Shown here: positions 10,381 through 19,952 of the stretch, piece after piece | How positions within the stretch are numbered: position 1 is the stretch's first letter | Layout of the letters: each line of letters starts with the position of its first letter | From: Aplectana chamaeleonis | Taxonomy: Eukaryota; Nematoda; Chromadorea; Rhabditida; Cosmocercidae | Length of the DNA: 64,000 nt | Direction of reading: 5' to 3' | Assembly: GCA_029168955.1 (NCBI GenBank) | Contig: JAPDOI010000365.1 | Span: forward strand, 660,595-724,594 | Notes under the pieces: generated by a model | Databases searched by the model: none | What the model saw: the letters and a program-made list of their open reading frames with translations, nothing else | What the model was told of the DNA's origin: nothing | Translations under genes and position numbers: made by a program

Positions 10381-10960
10381 TTTAAAGGCATCGTACGCGC
10401 TGAAAACCATGTTTCGTTTTTAAGCGTTTTTGAGTTGTTAGCCCCCTATAGTGACTAAAGGTAGCGAAAAGCCCGCTCAAAAACGTTAACTTTTCAAGAA
10501 AAAACGTTTTAAAAAAACTTCTGAAAATCATTTGAAATTCGCGCCGGCATCGACTCGGGATAGTTACGCGGAGGGCGCAAGGAACAGTTCTACAATTCGT
10601 CCATTGGCGCAGCGTTGGAAGCAATCACTCTTTGTGTGACGAGAAATTTCCATTCGATAATGCCACTTTCGTCCGACGGTGCGTCAGCGTACAGTTGCAT
10701 GTCGTCCGACGGTGCGTCAGCGTACAGTTGCATGCCCTGTACTTAGCGACACGACGTTCTGCTCAAATATTGCGAAAGTGCCGAATGACTGACGGAAGGG
10801 CCGGCCCCTTTTGACGGAATTCCTTACTTTCCACTTCCTCTATGCTCACAATGGTACGTTTTTGAGCAGCCAAGCTCGTTGTACGTTCTCACAGGGGCCC
10901 GAGGAAGGGATTGAGCATAAAAAATGGAAAGTGGATTTCAGCGCGTACGATGCCTTTAAA
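10381..10960. mobile_element. TTAA-flanked MITE, copy 3
   Basis: Inverted termini TTTAAAGGCATCGTACGCGC and its complement (ending GCGCGTACGATGCCTTTAAA) enclose 580 bp. The left end directly abuts the orphan right end at 10368-10386, so two elements share a TTTAAA junction. The interior has a direct duplication of 33 bp (about 10670-10735), containing GACGGTGCGTCAGCGTACAG. There is no gene. Confidence 0.75.
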
Positions 10961-11202
10961 TAGGATCAAGAGATTTTGGATAGACCCCTCTTTTCTTTCT
11001 GTTGAATCATGCTCTATACAGGAACGGGGGAAATTTGCGCAAATTTCAGGAGAAAACGATCCATGCGAAGCGAAGATGACCTTGACGTGAGAAATCGCAA
11101 ACCGCGCGACCTTTCACTGCGGTTGTGGGCTCGCGAAGGAGCGGGAGCGAGAGCCGCCGCAGCCACCTCCTGCAATCTCACTTTCCCCGCTACCAGCGAC
11201 GC

Positions 11203-11697
11203 ATGTACCCCCTCGACTTTCGCTCCCTTGAACACGCTGCCGTACAACTGATCACAGCTTATGAGACGATCTACAACGACGCCAGCACAAGCAGTCACTC
11301 CACCGAACAGCAACTCAATGTGACTTCCAATCCCACGCCTTCACCTCGCAATCTGATAAGACCCACCCCCATCCGCCCCAACCATCTTTCGCCCAAGGAA
11401 GACGTCCCTCTGGACCTATCAGCACAGAATCGTCACACTGTCATCCACAATGGCAGCCAATCTCAGAAGACAAACAATGATTCGCAATCTCTTCTCCCTA
11501 CTTGCACTGATGCAAACATAAACCCTGAATGGATTGCACTCAAACTCGCTGCATCTGCTGGCAGCAACAGAATGTCGTACCCGAGAGAATTCAAGCTAAT
11601 GGTTATTGACTACTACCACAGAAATGGGCAAAACAAATACCGCACTTGCAAGGAATTTCAAATAACGAAATCTATGCTGAATGGATGGCTATCAAAG
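11203..11697 (+). CDS. CENP-B/pipsqueak-type DNA-binding regulator, exon 1
   Basis: This exon encodes the first 165 residues of a predicted nuclear DNA-binding protein. I chose the ATG at 11203 because it is the first in the long frame. A TTTCAG acceptor-like site at 11044-11049 may receive a spliced leader or an upstream exon. The region is polar and S/T/P-rich, with DVPLDLSAQ at residues 68-76. PLDLS fits the PxDLS motif that recruits the CtBP corepressor, so repression is an inferred role. From residue 124, SYPREFKLMVIDYYHRNG leads into a helix-turn-helix of the pipsqueak/Brinker/CENP-B-N type. The frame ends exactly at a codon boundary in LNGWLSK at the donor AAAG|GTACTG. Exon 2 continues with IEKIRES, as expected for this fold. 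Confidence 0.75.
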
Positions 11698-12541
11698 GTA
11701 CTGTTTACTTCTCCAATTTATAAACTGTGCCATAATATAGCTCGTTTTGAAACTTGACGCACCATAAAATCAGAAACATTAAATTAACCATTTTTTTGTC
11801 TAACCTCTTCGAATAAAATGTTTTCTATTGATCAAAACTAAACTGACTTCAAAAGCTTTCTTCAAACTCTTCGCTAATGGTGAGAGGAAGTGATCGTTAC
11901 ACGAAACTGCTCTCTATGCATTTTTTTGGCTTAGTCGATTTCGAACTTCTCATTTTTCAATCCCCAACAAGAATTTAATAGAAAATCACAGCACAGCAGC
12001 AAAATGACCCCACTCCCCTTCCATTGCTTGAAGAGAAGTCTTGGAATGATTTTACGAGCAGAGGTGGCTTTACGCTGGCAAAAAAGAGCGAAAAATGTAA
12101 CTTTGACGAGTTGCATTTTCATGACAAAGCAACTTTGCAGAAAATGCAGAACTCAAATATTTATGAAACTGTTGTATATCTGAATGGAGAAATTATTTTT
12201 GAACGTATTATTTTCTCACTAGTAACTTCATTTACTCGAAAATTGACTGGGCTCATTTACTTATTTGCATTTCAATCATATAATTATTAGATCGATGAAT
12301 AAGTTTCCGCGTTTCTATTCAGTCGGAGAATTCGCATTGAATTTGGATAATGTTGACGGCATGATATGTGTGGACCATTCGAAAGGAATTTATTTGCTGT
12401 ATAGGATAGCGTGGTTGGTTTCTTCCGAAAGATGCAACTTTTCGCCTTTCGGATCGATAAAAAGTATGGTAAAAATTTACTTCACCTAACTGTCCCGACA
12501 AACAACGAAATGGAATATGATTCGAAAATCTTTTCGCATAA

Positions 12542-12760
12542 CACTGTAGAGCAGAACATTTCCGTTCGAATGGTCTACAACACCACGCCAAATTTGCGAA
12601 ATTCGATCCCAGCAACGAAGATTTCAAACCATGGCTCACGTGCTTTTTCGAAACCTGCCTGATCAATTTTCGGCGGAAAGACACCGATAAACTGGTGAAC
12701 AGGTGGAAGCAGGAGCCAGAAACTACGAAGAATACTCAATTGAACGAAATATTTTCATGA
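12542..12760 (+). pseudogene. mariner transposase C-terminal remnant
   Basis: A start-less frame of 72 codons ends at TGA 12758. Its sequence, including EHFRSNGLQHHAKF, then SNEDFKPWLTCFFE and DKLVNRWKQ, has the spacing of the mariner C-terminus (FRS-xQHH, ED-x-K-x-WL-xx-FF, KL-xx-RW). The catalytic part upstream is missing or decayed. The sequence 12300-12540 has short open pieces but no DDE motif that I can recognise. AT-rich sequence ending CGCACACTTTAAGATCG (12812-12828) may be the remains of the right end. Confidence 0.6.
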
Positions 12761-12828
12761 GTGTTAATTTTATTAACGAATTTTGAATAAAAAACACAAA
12801 ATAGCATTTTCGCACACTTTAAGATCGT

Positions 12829-12860
12829 TTAAAGGCAGTGTTCACGATAAATCCTGAATG
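12829..12860 (+). mobile_element. orphan left end of a TTAA-type MITE
   Basis: TTTAAAGGCAGTGTTCACGA followed by TAAATCCTGA matches the family terminus, but I found no matching right end before the next element. It is probably truncated. Confidence 0.5.
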
Positions 12861-13124
12861 TTCGGCTTCTCGCAGATTATGATAGTTCAAGAACTAGCTT
12901 ACTGTGATAGCAGCGTCAGGAAGAACTGCAGAAAGTGACAAGAAAACGCTTTTTTTCGCCTAAGCAAGACCTCTTGCGTGACGTCATATTTTTGAGAATG
13001 TAAGGATTAACCGGTGTGAAGGAATGACTCTGCCAATTCGAGACTTGATGCCTCAGCCAAAAGAGACTTGATGCTCATGTACAAGTCGGCATGAAGTCTT
13101 AATTTGCCGCGTTAAATTCACTGC

Positions 13125-13690
13125 ATTTCATTTCATTTATTACGCTGTAAAAGACAAGCGTGTGATAAAAAACTAAAATAATGGTGTAAAACTAGAACTA
13201 AAACACATCTAGAAAGCCAATAACTTTGCACCAGCCATACGCTTGAACGAACCGTATGTAAACATGTTTTGTGAGGCGGTGTACTTTAGGCCTGAATAGT
13301 TTAAGCCTGCCCTGCATGTAAACATATACCTCCTCAAGTTGGCCTTAGGCATTGAAAAAGATATCTTGATCTGTCCTCCCTGGTTCTCGATTGTATCAAA
13401 CTATAGAATCGGGACACCCTAACACTAAGCTGGCCCGACAGCAGTTTGAACACCATACACGCGTCTCTTAGCTTTCGACGAGATTCCAACGAGTTCAGAT
13501 TGAGAATCGTGCTTCTCATCTTAGCACAGGGTATCAATGAATAATCAAATCCTTCTGTCCGAATCAAGAGTTTCCTAGTGTAGTTGTTTTGCACCCTTTC
13601 TAAAACATCATTATCCCTCTTTTTATATGGGTTCAAGACGGTAACTCCACTTTCAACTATGGGTCTGACATATGTTCTGTATGCCTTCAT
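13125..13690 (-). pseudogene. 3' end of a non-LTR retrotransposon (RTE/CR1-like)
   Basis: The minus-strand frame 13690-13334 reads AYRTYVRPIVESGVTVLNP, then LERVQNNYTRKLLIR and SLESRRKLRDACMVFKLL. This is the conserved region downstream of the catalytic core in CR1/RTE-type reverse transcriptases. After the stop about 200 bp follow, ending at repeated AATGAAATGAAATG (about 13125), a microsatellite tail typical of such elements. The catalytic domain is absent, so this is a 5'-truncated dead copy. It is a different family from the copy at 2050-3872. Confidence 0.8.
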
Positions 13691-13969
13691 TAGAACATTT
13701 ATGCATGGGTGAATTTGCCGCTAGGATAGGTGAGAATGGGGTGAATATCCCGTGAAAGTGGTGCGAACTGGCAGCGAGAGAGGGTCCAATTTACCCCGAA
13801 AATGAGGTGAAATTACCTCGAAAAATGGGTGAGTTTACCTCAAAAATTTCACGAATTTGAAGGTCCACAGCGCAAGAAGCCCCTCCTTGTCCTCAACATG
13901 GGCGTAATCTTCACCGAGGTCTGCGGTGAGGAGCCACCCTCTGCGGACCGCGACGTAACTCGCTCCTCT

Positions 13970-14074
13970 GCCGTGAGGATACCCACCGTATCCTCCCAGC
14001 AGCCAAAATTATGCTGGCCTCCGGAGAGTGACCCGAAGTCACTCTTTTCAGGGCCGGCATCAGAATGCCGAATG
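13970..14074 (-). ncRNA. candidate structured small RNA, copy D
   Basis: Reading the minus strand from the initiator: hairpin I CGGCAT-TCTG-ATGCCG (14055-14070), hairpin II AGAGTGAC-TTCGG-GTCACTCT (14025-14045, a TTCG-type loop), a U-rich ATAATTTTGG (14003-14012), and hairpin III GAGGATAC/GTATCCTC (13975-13995). All stems are perfect. The order matches copies A and E, while stem sequences differ from A with pairing kept. The function is unknown. Confidence 0.4.
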
Positions 14075-14106
14075 AGGACTCTAGTGTAGATGAGGCGGCT
14101 TTTATA
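14070..14106 (-). promoter_or_regulatory. core promoter-like module D
   Basis: Minus-strand TATAAAAG (14099-14106) is followed by TCATTC (14070-14075) 31 bases later. Upstream (14115-14160) is a CATGATAAAACGATTGATCA-like stretch shared with copy E, a candidate proximal element. Confidence 0.5.
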
Positions 14107-14506
14107 CCGGCTGTGCTCATAGTAAACACATCGAGACGTGATCAATCGTTTTATCATGTTTTCGCTTGTCGTAGTCCGGGTACCCGCCGGGTTGTCGAAG
14201 GGTAAATTAGGTGAAAGTTCAGTACAAAGCACGAGCACCACCGCCACTTGTCGCCTCCTTGGCTTCCCTCGCGACCGCCGGAATTTTTCGAACAGCATAG
14301 TTGAAGAAATGGCGCTTCGCGACGGGATGTTTATCTTTGCAGTGATATCGATACGTAACACAGTTTGCATTTCCAACCTACATGGTGTAAGATGGGTTGA
14401 TCTGCTCCTCTGCCGCGCGCGGTATCATCCCTTCCGCTTCCCTTCGACTACCCTCGGCGGGTTGTTGGCGAATACGACCCCAGCAACGGCGGTAATTTCA
14501 CCCTTA

Positions 14507-14697
14507 CACCTCATTCATACTTTTGCGATAGCGGCAAATGCCGCGATTATCAGTGGAAAAATAAGAAATCAGATGTCTGATACTGCTCTAAAATGTGAAA
14601 TCAGGTGTCTGATAATGGTATCAGACATCTAAATTTTCATTTTTCTGCTGATAATCCGCGGCATTTGCCGCTATCGCAAAAGTATGAATGAGGTGTT
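14507..14697. mobile_element. MITE with ~45-bp termini (CACCTCATTCATAC)
   Basis: CACCTCATTCATACTTTTGC and onward (through GATAGCGGCAAATGCCGCG) is repeated exactly in reverse at the right end. The element is 190 bp, with an interior that repeats AGATGTCTGATA-like phrases. High arm identity suggests recent activity or selection for pairing. Confidence 0.8.
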
Positions 14698-14837
14698 AGG
14701 GGTTGAGCAGAGTGCCAACAGGGCGCGGCGCGGCCTGGTGATGGAGAGCTGTATTGATAGATCGCCGCGATCTATCAATACGGATCTCCATCATCAGGCC
14801 GCGCCGCGCCCTGTTGGCACTCTGCTCGACCCCTTAG
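14697..14837. repeat. near-perfect 140-bp palindrome
   Basis: The left arm starts TAGGGGTTGAGCAGAGTGCC and the right arm ends with its complement, GGCACTCTGCTCGACCCCTTA. The arms run about 68 bp with few mismatches and a centre at GATCGCCGCGATC. The arms are very GC-rich (GGCGCGGCGCGGCC). It directly abuts the preceding MITE. A transcript would fold into one long hairpin. Confidence 0.85.
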
Positions 14838-15079
14838 CGCTGATTGATATCCAGCCGTTCAACAACTGATATGCATTAACATGTTAGCGCTGGCGGTATT
14901 TTCACGCTTTGCGCTGACTGATATCAAACCGTTCAGCAAATTCACCCTTTGCGCGGATAAGCTTTGATGACGGCGCTAAATGTGAATTTGATGCCTATTG
15001 ATAACAGAGCGTGATAAAGGCCGCTTTCCCCGAAGCATCAAGTCTCGAATTGGCAGAGGAGGGTAATTTTCGGTTTTTT

Positions 15080-16498
15080 CACCGTTCAGAAATTATAGGC
15101 TCACCTCTGCTAAAACAAATTTTCATTGAACAAAACCTGAACAACCAATAAAGTCTAGTGTGATATAGGTCCACCACCGTTAGCAAAGACCTCAAAAATT
15201 CTCTTAGGCATAGAAAGGATCAAATTTGATATGACATTCTTATCAAGGTTGGTCCAGGCTTCGAGAACAGCAGCTTTAAGCTCATCTACAGCGCCATACT
15301 GCTTGTTTCTGGCATAAACCTGGCCCACAATTATGCCCCAGATATTCTCTAAGGGGTTGCAATCAGGCTGCATGCAGGCCATTCCATCAACCGAATTCGC
15401 TGCTGCTCCAACCAGGATTTTGTAGACCTCGACACATGTACTGCAGCGTTACCCTGTTGGAAAGTGAAACGCTGACGTCGTATTCCAGAAAAGAACGGCA
15501 GTAGATGTGCCCTCAGAGTTTCCTGGTATTCCTCCGGGTACATCCGACTGGAAGTGAAGGCCATCCCCAAAACACCTTCGCTGCAAAATGCTCCCCAACA
15601 CATCAGCGAGCCGCCACCGAAATTCCTGCTTCTAAAGATCAACGGATCCTTGCGGAGATCCCTCCAGTAATACCTAGCCCCATCAGGACCATCAAGATCA
15701 CATTTTTTCTCGTCGGAGAAAATAAGATGAACCATTTTGAGCTCATTTTTCAAGTTTTCTTGGCTTACGGGAGATCGCTTTACCTTTGTCCAGTCGGTTG
15801 CCATGTTCTTTCTTACAAATTCCAGTCGAGCTTCCTTATAGTTGGCGGACATTGACGGAGCCTTCTTCATAACTTGGCGTAGGATGTTTTCATTGCCGTT
15901 TAAGGTGTTCCAGACAGTTGTTTTAGAGACATCAAGTGATAATTCAAACTTGACTTGATTCAGCAACAGCGTGCTGTTGGAACATAGGCGACTGATCCTT
16001 CGAGAATCTTGACTGGTGACCTTCTTAGGGCGTCCGATGAACTTCGTTTCTCCATAAGAAGCCGGATCTCTAAGAAACTGCCCAACACAGTGTTGGCGAA
16101 CGTCCGATTTAGGCCGCTATTCTTTGCTGACTCAGCCCAACAGAGGCGAGGGCACGAATCTGGGCTTGTTCAGAAGTAGTAAGAGCAGCACCACGTCCCA
16201 TTCTAGCAACAACGATGTACGATGTACTTACGTCCATGATATGTAATGGACTAGTAACGAGAAATTTTCGAAGTAGGAAATTTGAATTTTTACAGGGTGA
16301 GCCTATTTTTTTTGAACGGGGAAAAATCCCGAAAATTTATCTTAAAATTGTTCAAAATCGTGGAGTATTCATAAGATTGAGTATTCACAAGTTTTTTGCA
16401 CTGCTGAATTCAATACAGAACAGTATGGATCGCCAAACTGTGGAGCGTTTTGAAAACCTCGGTTTCAAAGGGTGAGCCTATCATTTCTGAACGCACTG
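15080..16498 (-). mobile_element. Tc3-like DNA transposon, decayed
   Basis: The right end reads outward as CAGTGCGTTCAGAAATGATA then GGCTCACCC, with TA at 16499-16500. The left end (15080-15108) keeps CGTTCAGAAATTATAGGCTC but has lost the extreme CAGTG. A second copy of GGTGAGCCTAT lies 176 bp inside the right end (16294-16315), comparable with the paired transposase-binding sites known in Tc3 ends. The element is about 1.4 kb and sits in the intron of the CENP-B-type gene in antisense orientation. Confidence 0.8.
15155..16203 (-). pseudogene. Tc3-like transposase
   Basis: The minus-strand frame starts MGRGAALTTSEQAQIRALAS near 16200 (N-terminal helix-turn-helix region), meets a stop/frameshift near 16108, and resumes at LRDPASYGETKFIGRPKK. 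The catalytic domain follows: FSDEKKCDLDGPDGARYYW (first Asp present), FGGGSLMCWGAF, then FQQGNAAVHVS, where the second catalytic Asp is replaced by Gly. A one-base deletion near 15370 splits WPAC-S from PDCNPLENIWG, which holds the third acidic residue. The C-terminus ends at 15155. Three independent lesions show that the enzyme is dead. Confidence 0.9.
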
Positions 16499-16502
16499 TA
16501 TA

Positions 16503-16632
16503 CAGTCGGCACGGAACGCACTGATAGTTTGCGCTCCTTATTAGGCGTTGGCGCAAACTCGGTGTGCACATGCTATAACATACGCCACGCATCATAAGGA
16601 TTGCAAAGTATCAGCGCGATCTGTGCCGACTG
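16503..16632. mobile_element. small MITE with CAGTCGGCAC termini
   Basis: CAGTCGGCACGGAACGCACT at the left pairs with the complement of the right end, CAGTCGGCACAGATCGCGCT, continuing through GATANTTTGC, an inverted repeat of about 30 bp in a 130-bp element. It starts four bases after the Tc3-like element ends. No convincing target duplication. Confidence 0.7.
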
Positions 16633-17606
16633 AAAGTATGATTCCTTCCACCAAAAGTTTTTGAAGTGAACGCCTTTGTGACACTACGATTAAATGCAAG
16701 CGGTCGCGTCGCGGCCATTACTGACCGATAGCGCCAGGACACTGAGCTATTTGTCAGCGGTAACTGCAATGCGACCGATCACACTGACATTGGAATGTGG
16801 GAGCGCAAGAACGTTCACGTTAAAATATGTTCTGGATCAGAAACTATTGATGTTCCTCTCTAATATGCTCGTTGAGTTAAGATCTTTGACTTGTAGTCGG
16901 CTTTCAACTTTTGTGGAATTGTTCATAAATAAAGGACAACTTCCGAGCCTAGTTTCAACAGAAAGCACATAGAATTGTGTTCGGAGACTTGTACAACAGT
17001 TCCGAAGAGCAAATTCAGAATGAGCGTTTTAGAATGTTTTCAGCATTGCAAGTTTGTCAGAATCGTCACTGCGACGTCTTTTAACAAGTCACTGCGACGT
17101 CTTTTAAGAAGTCTCAAATCCCTAACATGATGATGCTGATTTCAGACTTTGTTTTGCGGAAATTACTTGAAGAGGGTAAATATCTGTCATCATTTGAAGC
17201 ACTTTGATTAGGTTGCTTTTTCCCAGCCAAAAAATGTAATTGCGAAAACAATATGTTTGGAAGGAAACTTTTTTCGTTTTGTTTCCCAGGAATTCTTCGG
17301 TTTTGAAACCGAAAAATTTTCGTCTTTCGGTTTTTTCGTTCTCAAAGGTTTCCTCACCAGGGATGTGCGGAATTTTCTGTTTTCTGCCCATTTTTGGCCA
17401 CTTTTTTCTGTTTTCTGTAAAAATGGGCAAAAATCGGACAGAAAACAGAAAAAAACGTGTACCGCGCTTTGCAGCAGGATTGTCCTAGAAAAAAAATGGC
17501 CGGATTTATCGAAGCTAAGCCAATAGGGTGAGGATGTACTTCACCCAGGCTCTCTGCAGTCGTACCACGCTAAACACTTTTATCTCGCTGTAGTGGTTAT
17601 TCATTA
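16633..17606. other. intronic sequence; TTCTGTTTTCTG-rich block
   Basis: From 17230 to 17460 the sequence is rich in TTTTCTGTTTTCTG, preceded by CAGGGATGTGCGGAA (17357), which looks like a hAT-type terminus. Its complement TTCCGCACATCCCTG-like end occurs near 20570-20585. A duplicated TCACTGCGACGTCTTTTAA lies at 17068-17110. No gene. Confidence 0.4.
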
Positions 17607-17705
17607 GGGCACGTGTGGCGTGGTGGGAGGAAACGGTGCTGTTCGCTGTACACGGTCGGGTTCGATCCTCGCCGAGGTGAACCAAACCAACCAACCCTCC
17701 GGGAT
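17607..17705 (+). repeat. tRNA-derived SINE-like relic
   Basis: TGGCGTGGTGGGAGG resembles a Pol III A box and CGGGTTCGATCC, about 35 bases later, an excellent B box. The spacing is that of a tRNA. The flanking bases do not form a good acceptor stem, and the sequence continues into ACCAACCCTCCGGGATCC and CAATTGGTAACAGA, so a SINE head is more likely than a functional tRNA gene. Confidence 0.45.
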
Positions 17706-18735
17706 CCTTCAATTGGTAACAGATTCATGTAGGGAGATGAAAGCGCTCACTTCGAAGTCGGCTGTGGCCCCCGCAACCCGCTTAACAGGCACGAAACCCA
17801 TTCTTCTGAGAAAATGTGCCGCGTCAGTGCCGGCAAAGTACCGCGATCCTCGACTGGGCCGCGATAGTTCCGCGATAGTGCAGCAGCGGCTCCGTGATCA
17901 GACGATTCTGCTGCCGTGCCTAGAGCCTCGACCTCGACGCGATAGTGCCGCAGCAGCTCCGCGTTAGGACCGCGCCGGCTCGGCGAGGATGCAGCAGCGA
18001 ACCCGCGTGGAGTGCGATGCACTGTTTTGTGTGGTGAAACGAAATTGTCGCCGGTTCAATATACCAAAGTTTGAGGTACATTCCGTATTCCCTTAAGCGC
18101 AAAAGCGACGATAACCTCTGTCCTTATCAGACAAAGGACGTAACGACCGCAGGTGCAAATTTTTGTTCTTACAATTAGATCCCCTCTAGTTGTCTAATAA
18201 TTCTTGAATAACTCAATATCAGACACTCCCGAAGCAGCTGCGGCGCTATGGCGGAGCCGAAGCGGTACTGTAGGGCTCCCGCTCCGGCTCTGCGGGAGCC
18301 CCGCTCCGGCTCCACGACAGTGCCCCTTCGGTGCCTGTACGCGCCAAAACAGCACTATCGCGGAGCCACATCAGCAATTTCTCTCAGAGTCAAGCTTCTA
18401 CGAGTACACCGTCGAATGCGCTGATCATCCCAATAGGGATTCAGGAAGCCGATTCTTTATCTTTATCTTATAGTGGATACTCTTACCCAGAGGTTTATCG
18501 TTGACGAATCCCTCAGATGTAACGCAAAGCAGTCAAGTGAAAGGAAAACTGCAATGTGACTCTATGCTTGTAAGAATAATAAGCCATTAATACTACTTAA
18601 CGCCCACTATTCATACCCGCTCCCCAGCCTACCCGCTTCGGTGGAGCGGGGTAATGTTGGCCCCAACTGAGCCTTGTACGCCAAACTCTTAATACGTGTT
18701 TTAATTCACTGCAGCGCAGATCGCACAGAATTCAG
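17706..18735. other. intronic GC-rich low-complexity sequence
   Basis: Phrases such as GCGATAGTGC(A/C)GCAGC (17870-17960) and CTCCGGCTC/GAGCCG (18240-18330) repeat and can pair. This may be a diverged cousin of the interior of element E. No gene is supported. Confidence 0.35.
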
Positions 18736-19318
18736 TTAAAGACAGCGTACACGCTCGCAAACGTATTTGAGACTACTACGGAAATAGAATCGTATGGCTC
18801 AGAACACAACGCCTATGCTTTTTGAAGCGTCAAACACAACCCACAATGCCGTTACAGGTGTAGCAAGTTTGGCCCTGCCCCGTATTTTCACGCCCCTGTA
18901 TTTGCCCTGTTCCTCCCAACGCAGGGTTGCTGTGTCATCTTGGTCGTCAGTGACGTGTGTGGTTCACTTATTAGGCAATCCACCAACAGCACCGACGGTG
19001 AAGATTGCCCAGCAACCTTGCGTCGGTGGAACTCTGAGAAAATTTGCATTGACCGTGGCGGGACGGCACCGCAACCCGAGCCCGTGCCGCGACGCTGTAG
19101 CAACGGCTTCGGAATTTCGGAAGCTTCCTTCTTGTCCGCAACAGTACAGCAACGGCACCGCAATCATGAATGGTACCGCGGTAGCGAAGCGTGGGCCTCG
19201 CCACAGTTTCGCGCCGGCTTCGACATATCACCGCGACACCACCGCTACAGTGGCAGACATGAAAAAAATGGTAAAGCGAATGATCACGTCCTGATCTGTT
19301 TATCACATGCACAGCAGG

Positions 19319-19358
19319 TATAAAAGGTGCCTCATTTCACTCAAGTCCTCCCTCATTC
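19319..19358 (+). promoter_or_regulatory. core promoter-like module E
   Basis: TATAAAAG at 19319-19326 is followed by TCATTC at 19353-19358, 34 bases from the first T. The upstream GCGAATGATCACGTC stretch resembles the region upstream of module D. Confidence 0.5.
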
Positions 19359-19465
19359 GGCATTCTAGTGCCGGCCCTGGAAGGTGACTTGGAGTCCTTC
19401 CCCGGGGACCAGCATGTTTTTGACCGCTGGGGGTAGGGGATCCCACGGCTGGGGTTTTCGCGGCG
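19354..19465 (+). ncRNA. candidate structured small RNA, copy E
   Basis: Hairpin I is intact (CGGCAT-TCTA-GTGCCG, one G-U pair). Hairpin II is weakened (AAGGTGAC against GTCCTT). The U-rich site reads ATGTTTTTGACC. Hairpin III is short (GGGGATCCC region). Alignment with copies A and D is clear through CCTGGAAGGTGACTT. It may be a decaying copy. Confidence 0.3.
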
Positions 19466-19952
19466 GTCCGCAGTTAGGGTGATTCCTCACCGCAGACCTC
19501 GGCGAAGGTTAAGCCCTTGTCCGAACTAGGCGGGGCTTTCTCTGGGGGGGCAGCCAGATTCAGGCACCGTCGCTCCCCGAATAAGGCACCGTCGAGATAG
19601 GGCTGAGGTAATGCCAGAACGGGTTTGGGAGCCGTCGCATCCTGGTTGAGACACCGACGCGGGGTTGATGCAATGGCATAGCTGGTGGAGGGACTCTGGA
19701 TAGACACTACCCTGCAGGCACCGATTAGGAGCCTTCAAGGCACGGTTGGTCTGCCGCCGGTGCAAATTTTCTCAGAGACGAGGGCAAATACAGGGGGTGT
19801 GAAAATACAGGCGGGCCAAACTTGCTACTCCTGTAACGGCATTGTATGTCGTTTTTGACGCTTCAAAATGCATAGGCGTTGTGTTCTGAGCCATACGATT
19901 CTATTTCCGTAGTAATCTCGAATATGTTTACGAGCGTGTATGCTGCCTTTAA

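Larger units (their letters stand above)
13707..14503 (-). mobile_element. TIR element D with GGGTGAA termini
   Basis: GGGTGAATTTGCCGCT at the left and the complement of the right end GGGTGAAATTACCGCC form a 16-bp imperfect inverted repeat. The left part holds repeated GGTGAAATTACC-like phrases. The element contains promoter-like module D and its candidate RNA. No transposase is seen. The boundaries are less certain than for the other MITEs. Confidence 0.5.
13026..15058. repeat. outer inverted repeat enclosing several nested elements
   Basis: ACTCTGCCAATTCGAGACTT (continuing GATGC) at about 13026 is matched in reverse complement at 15034-15058. Between them lie the retrotransposon tail, element D, a MITE and a 140-bp palindrome. 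It may be the termini of one composite element or a chance pair of copies from a dispersed repeat. Confidence 0.45.
18736..19952 (+). mobile_element. TTAA-flanked element E with ~175-bp inverted termini
   Basis: The left arm (18736-18912) begins TTAAAGACAGCGTACACGCT and the right arm (19779-19952) ends GAGCGTGTATGCTGCCTTTAA. The arms match along their length, including GCATAGGCGTTGTGTTCTGA and GGGCAAATACAGGGG. At 1.2 kb it is the largest of the TTAA-type elements here. The interior has no transposase but carries module E with its candidate RNA. Confidence 0.8.
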
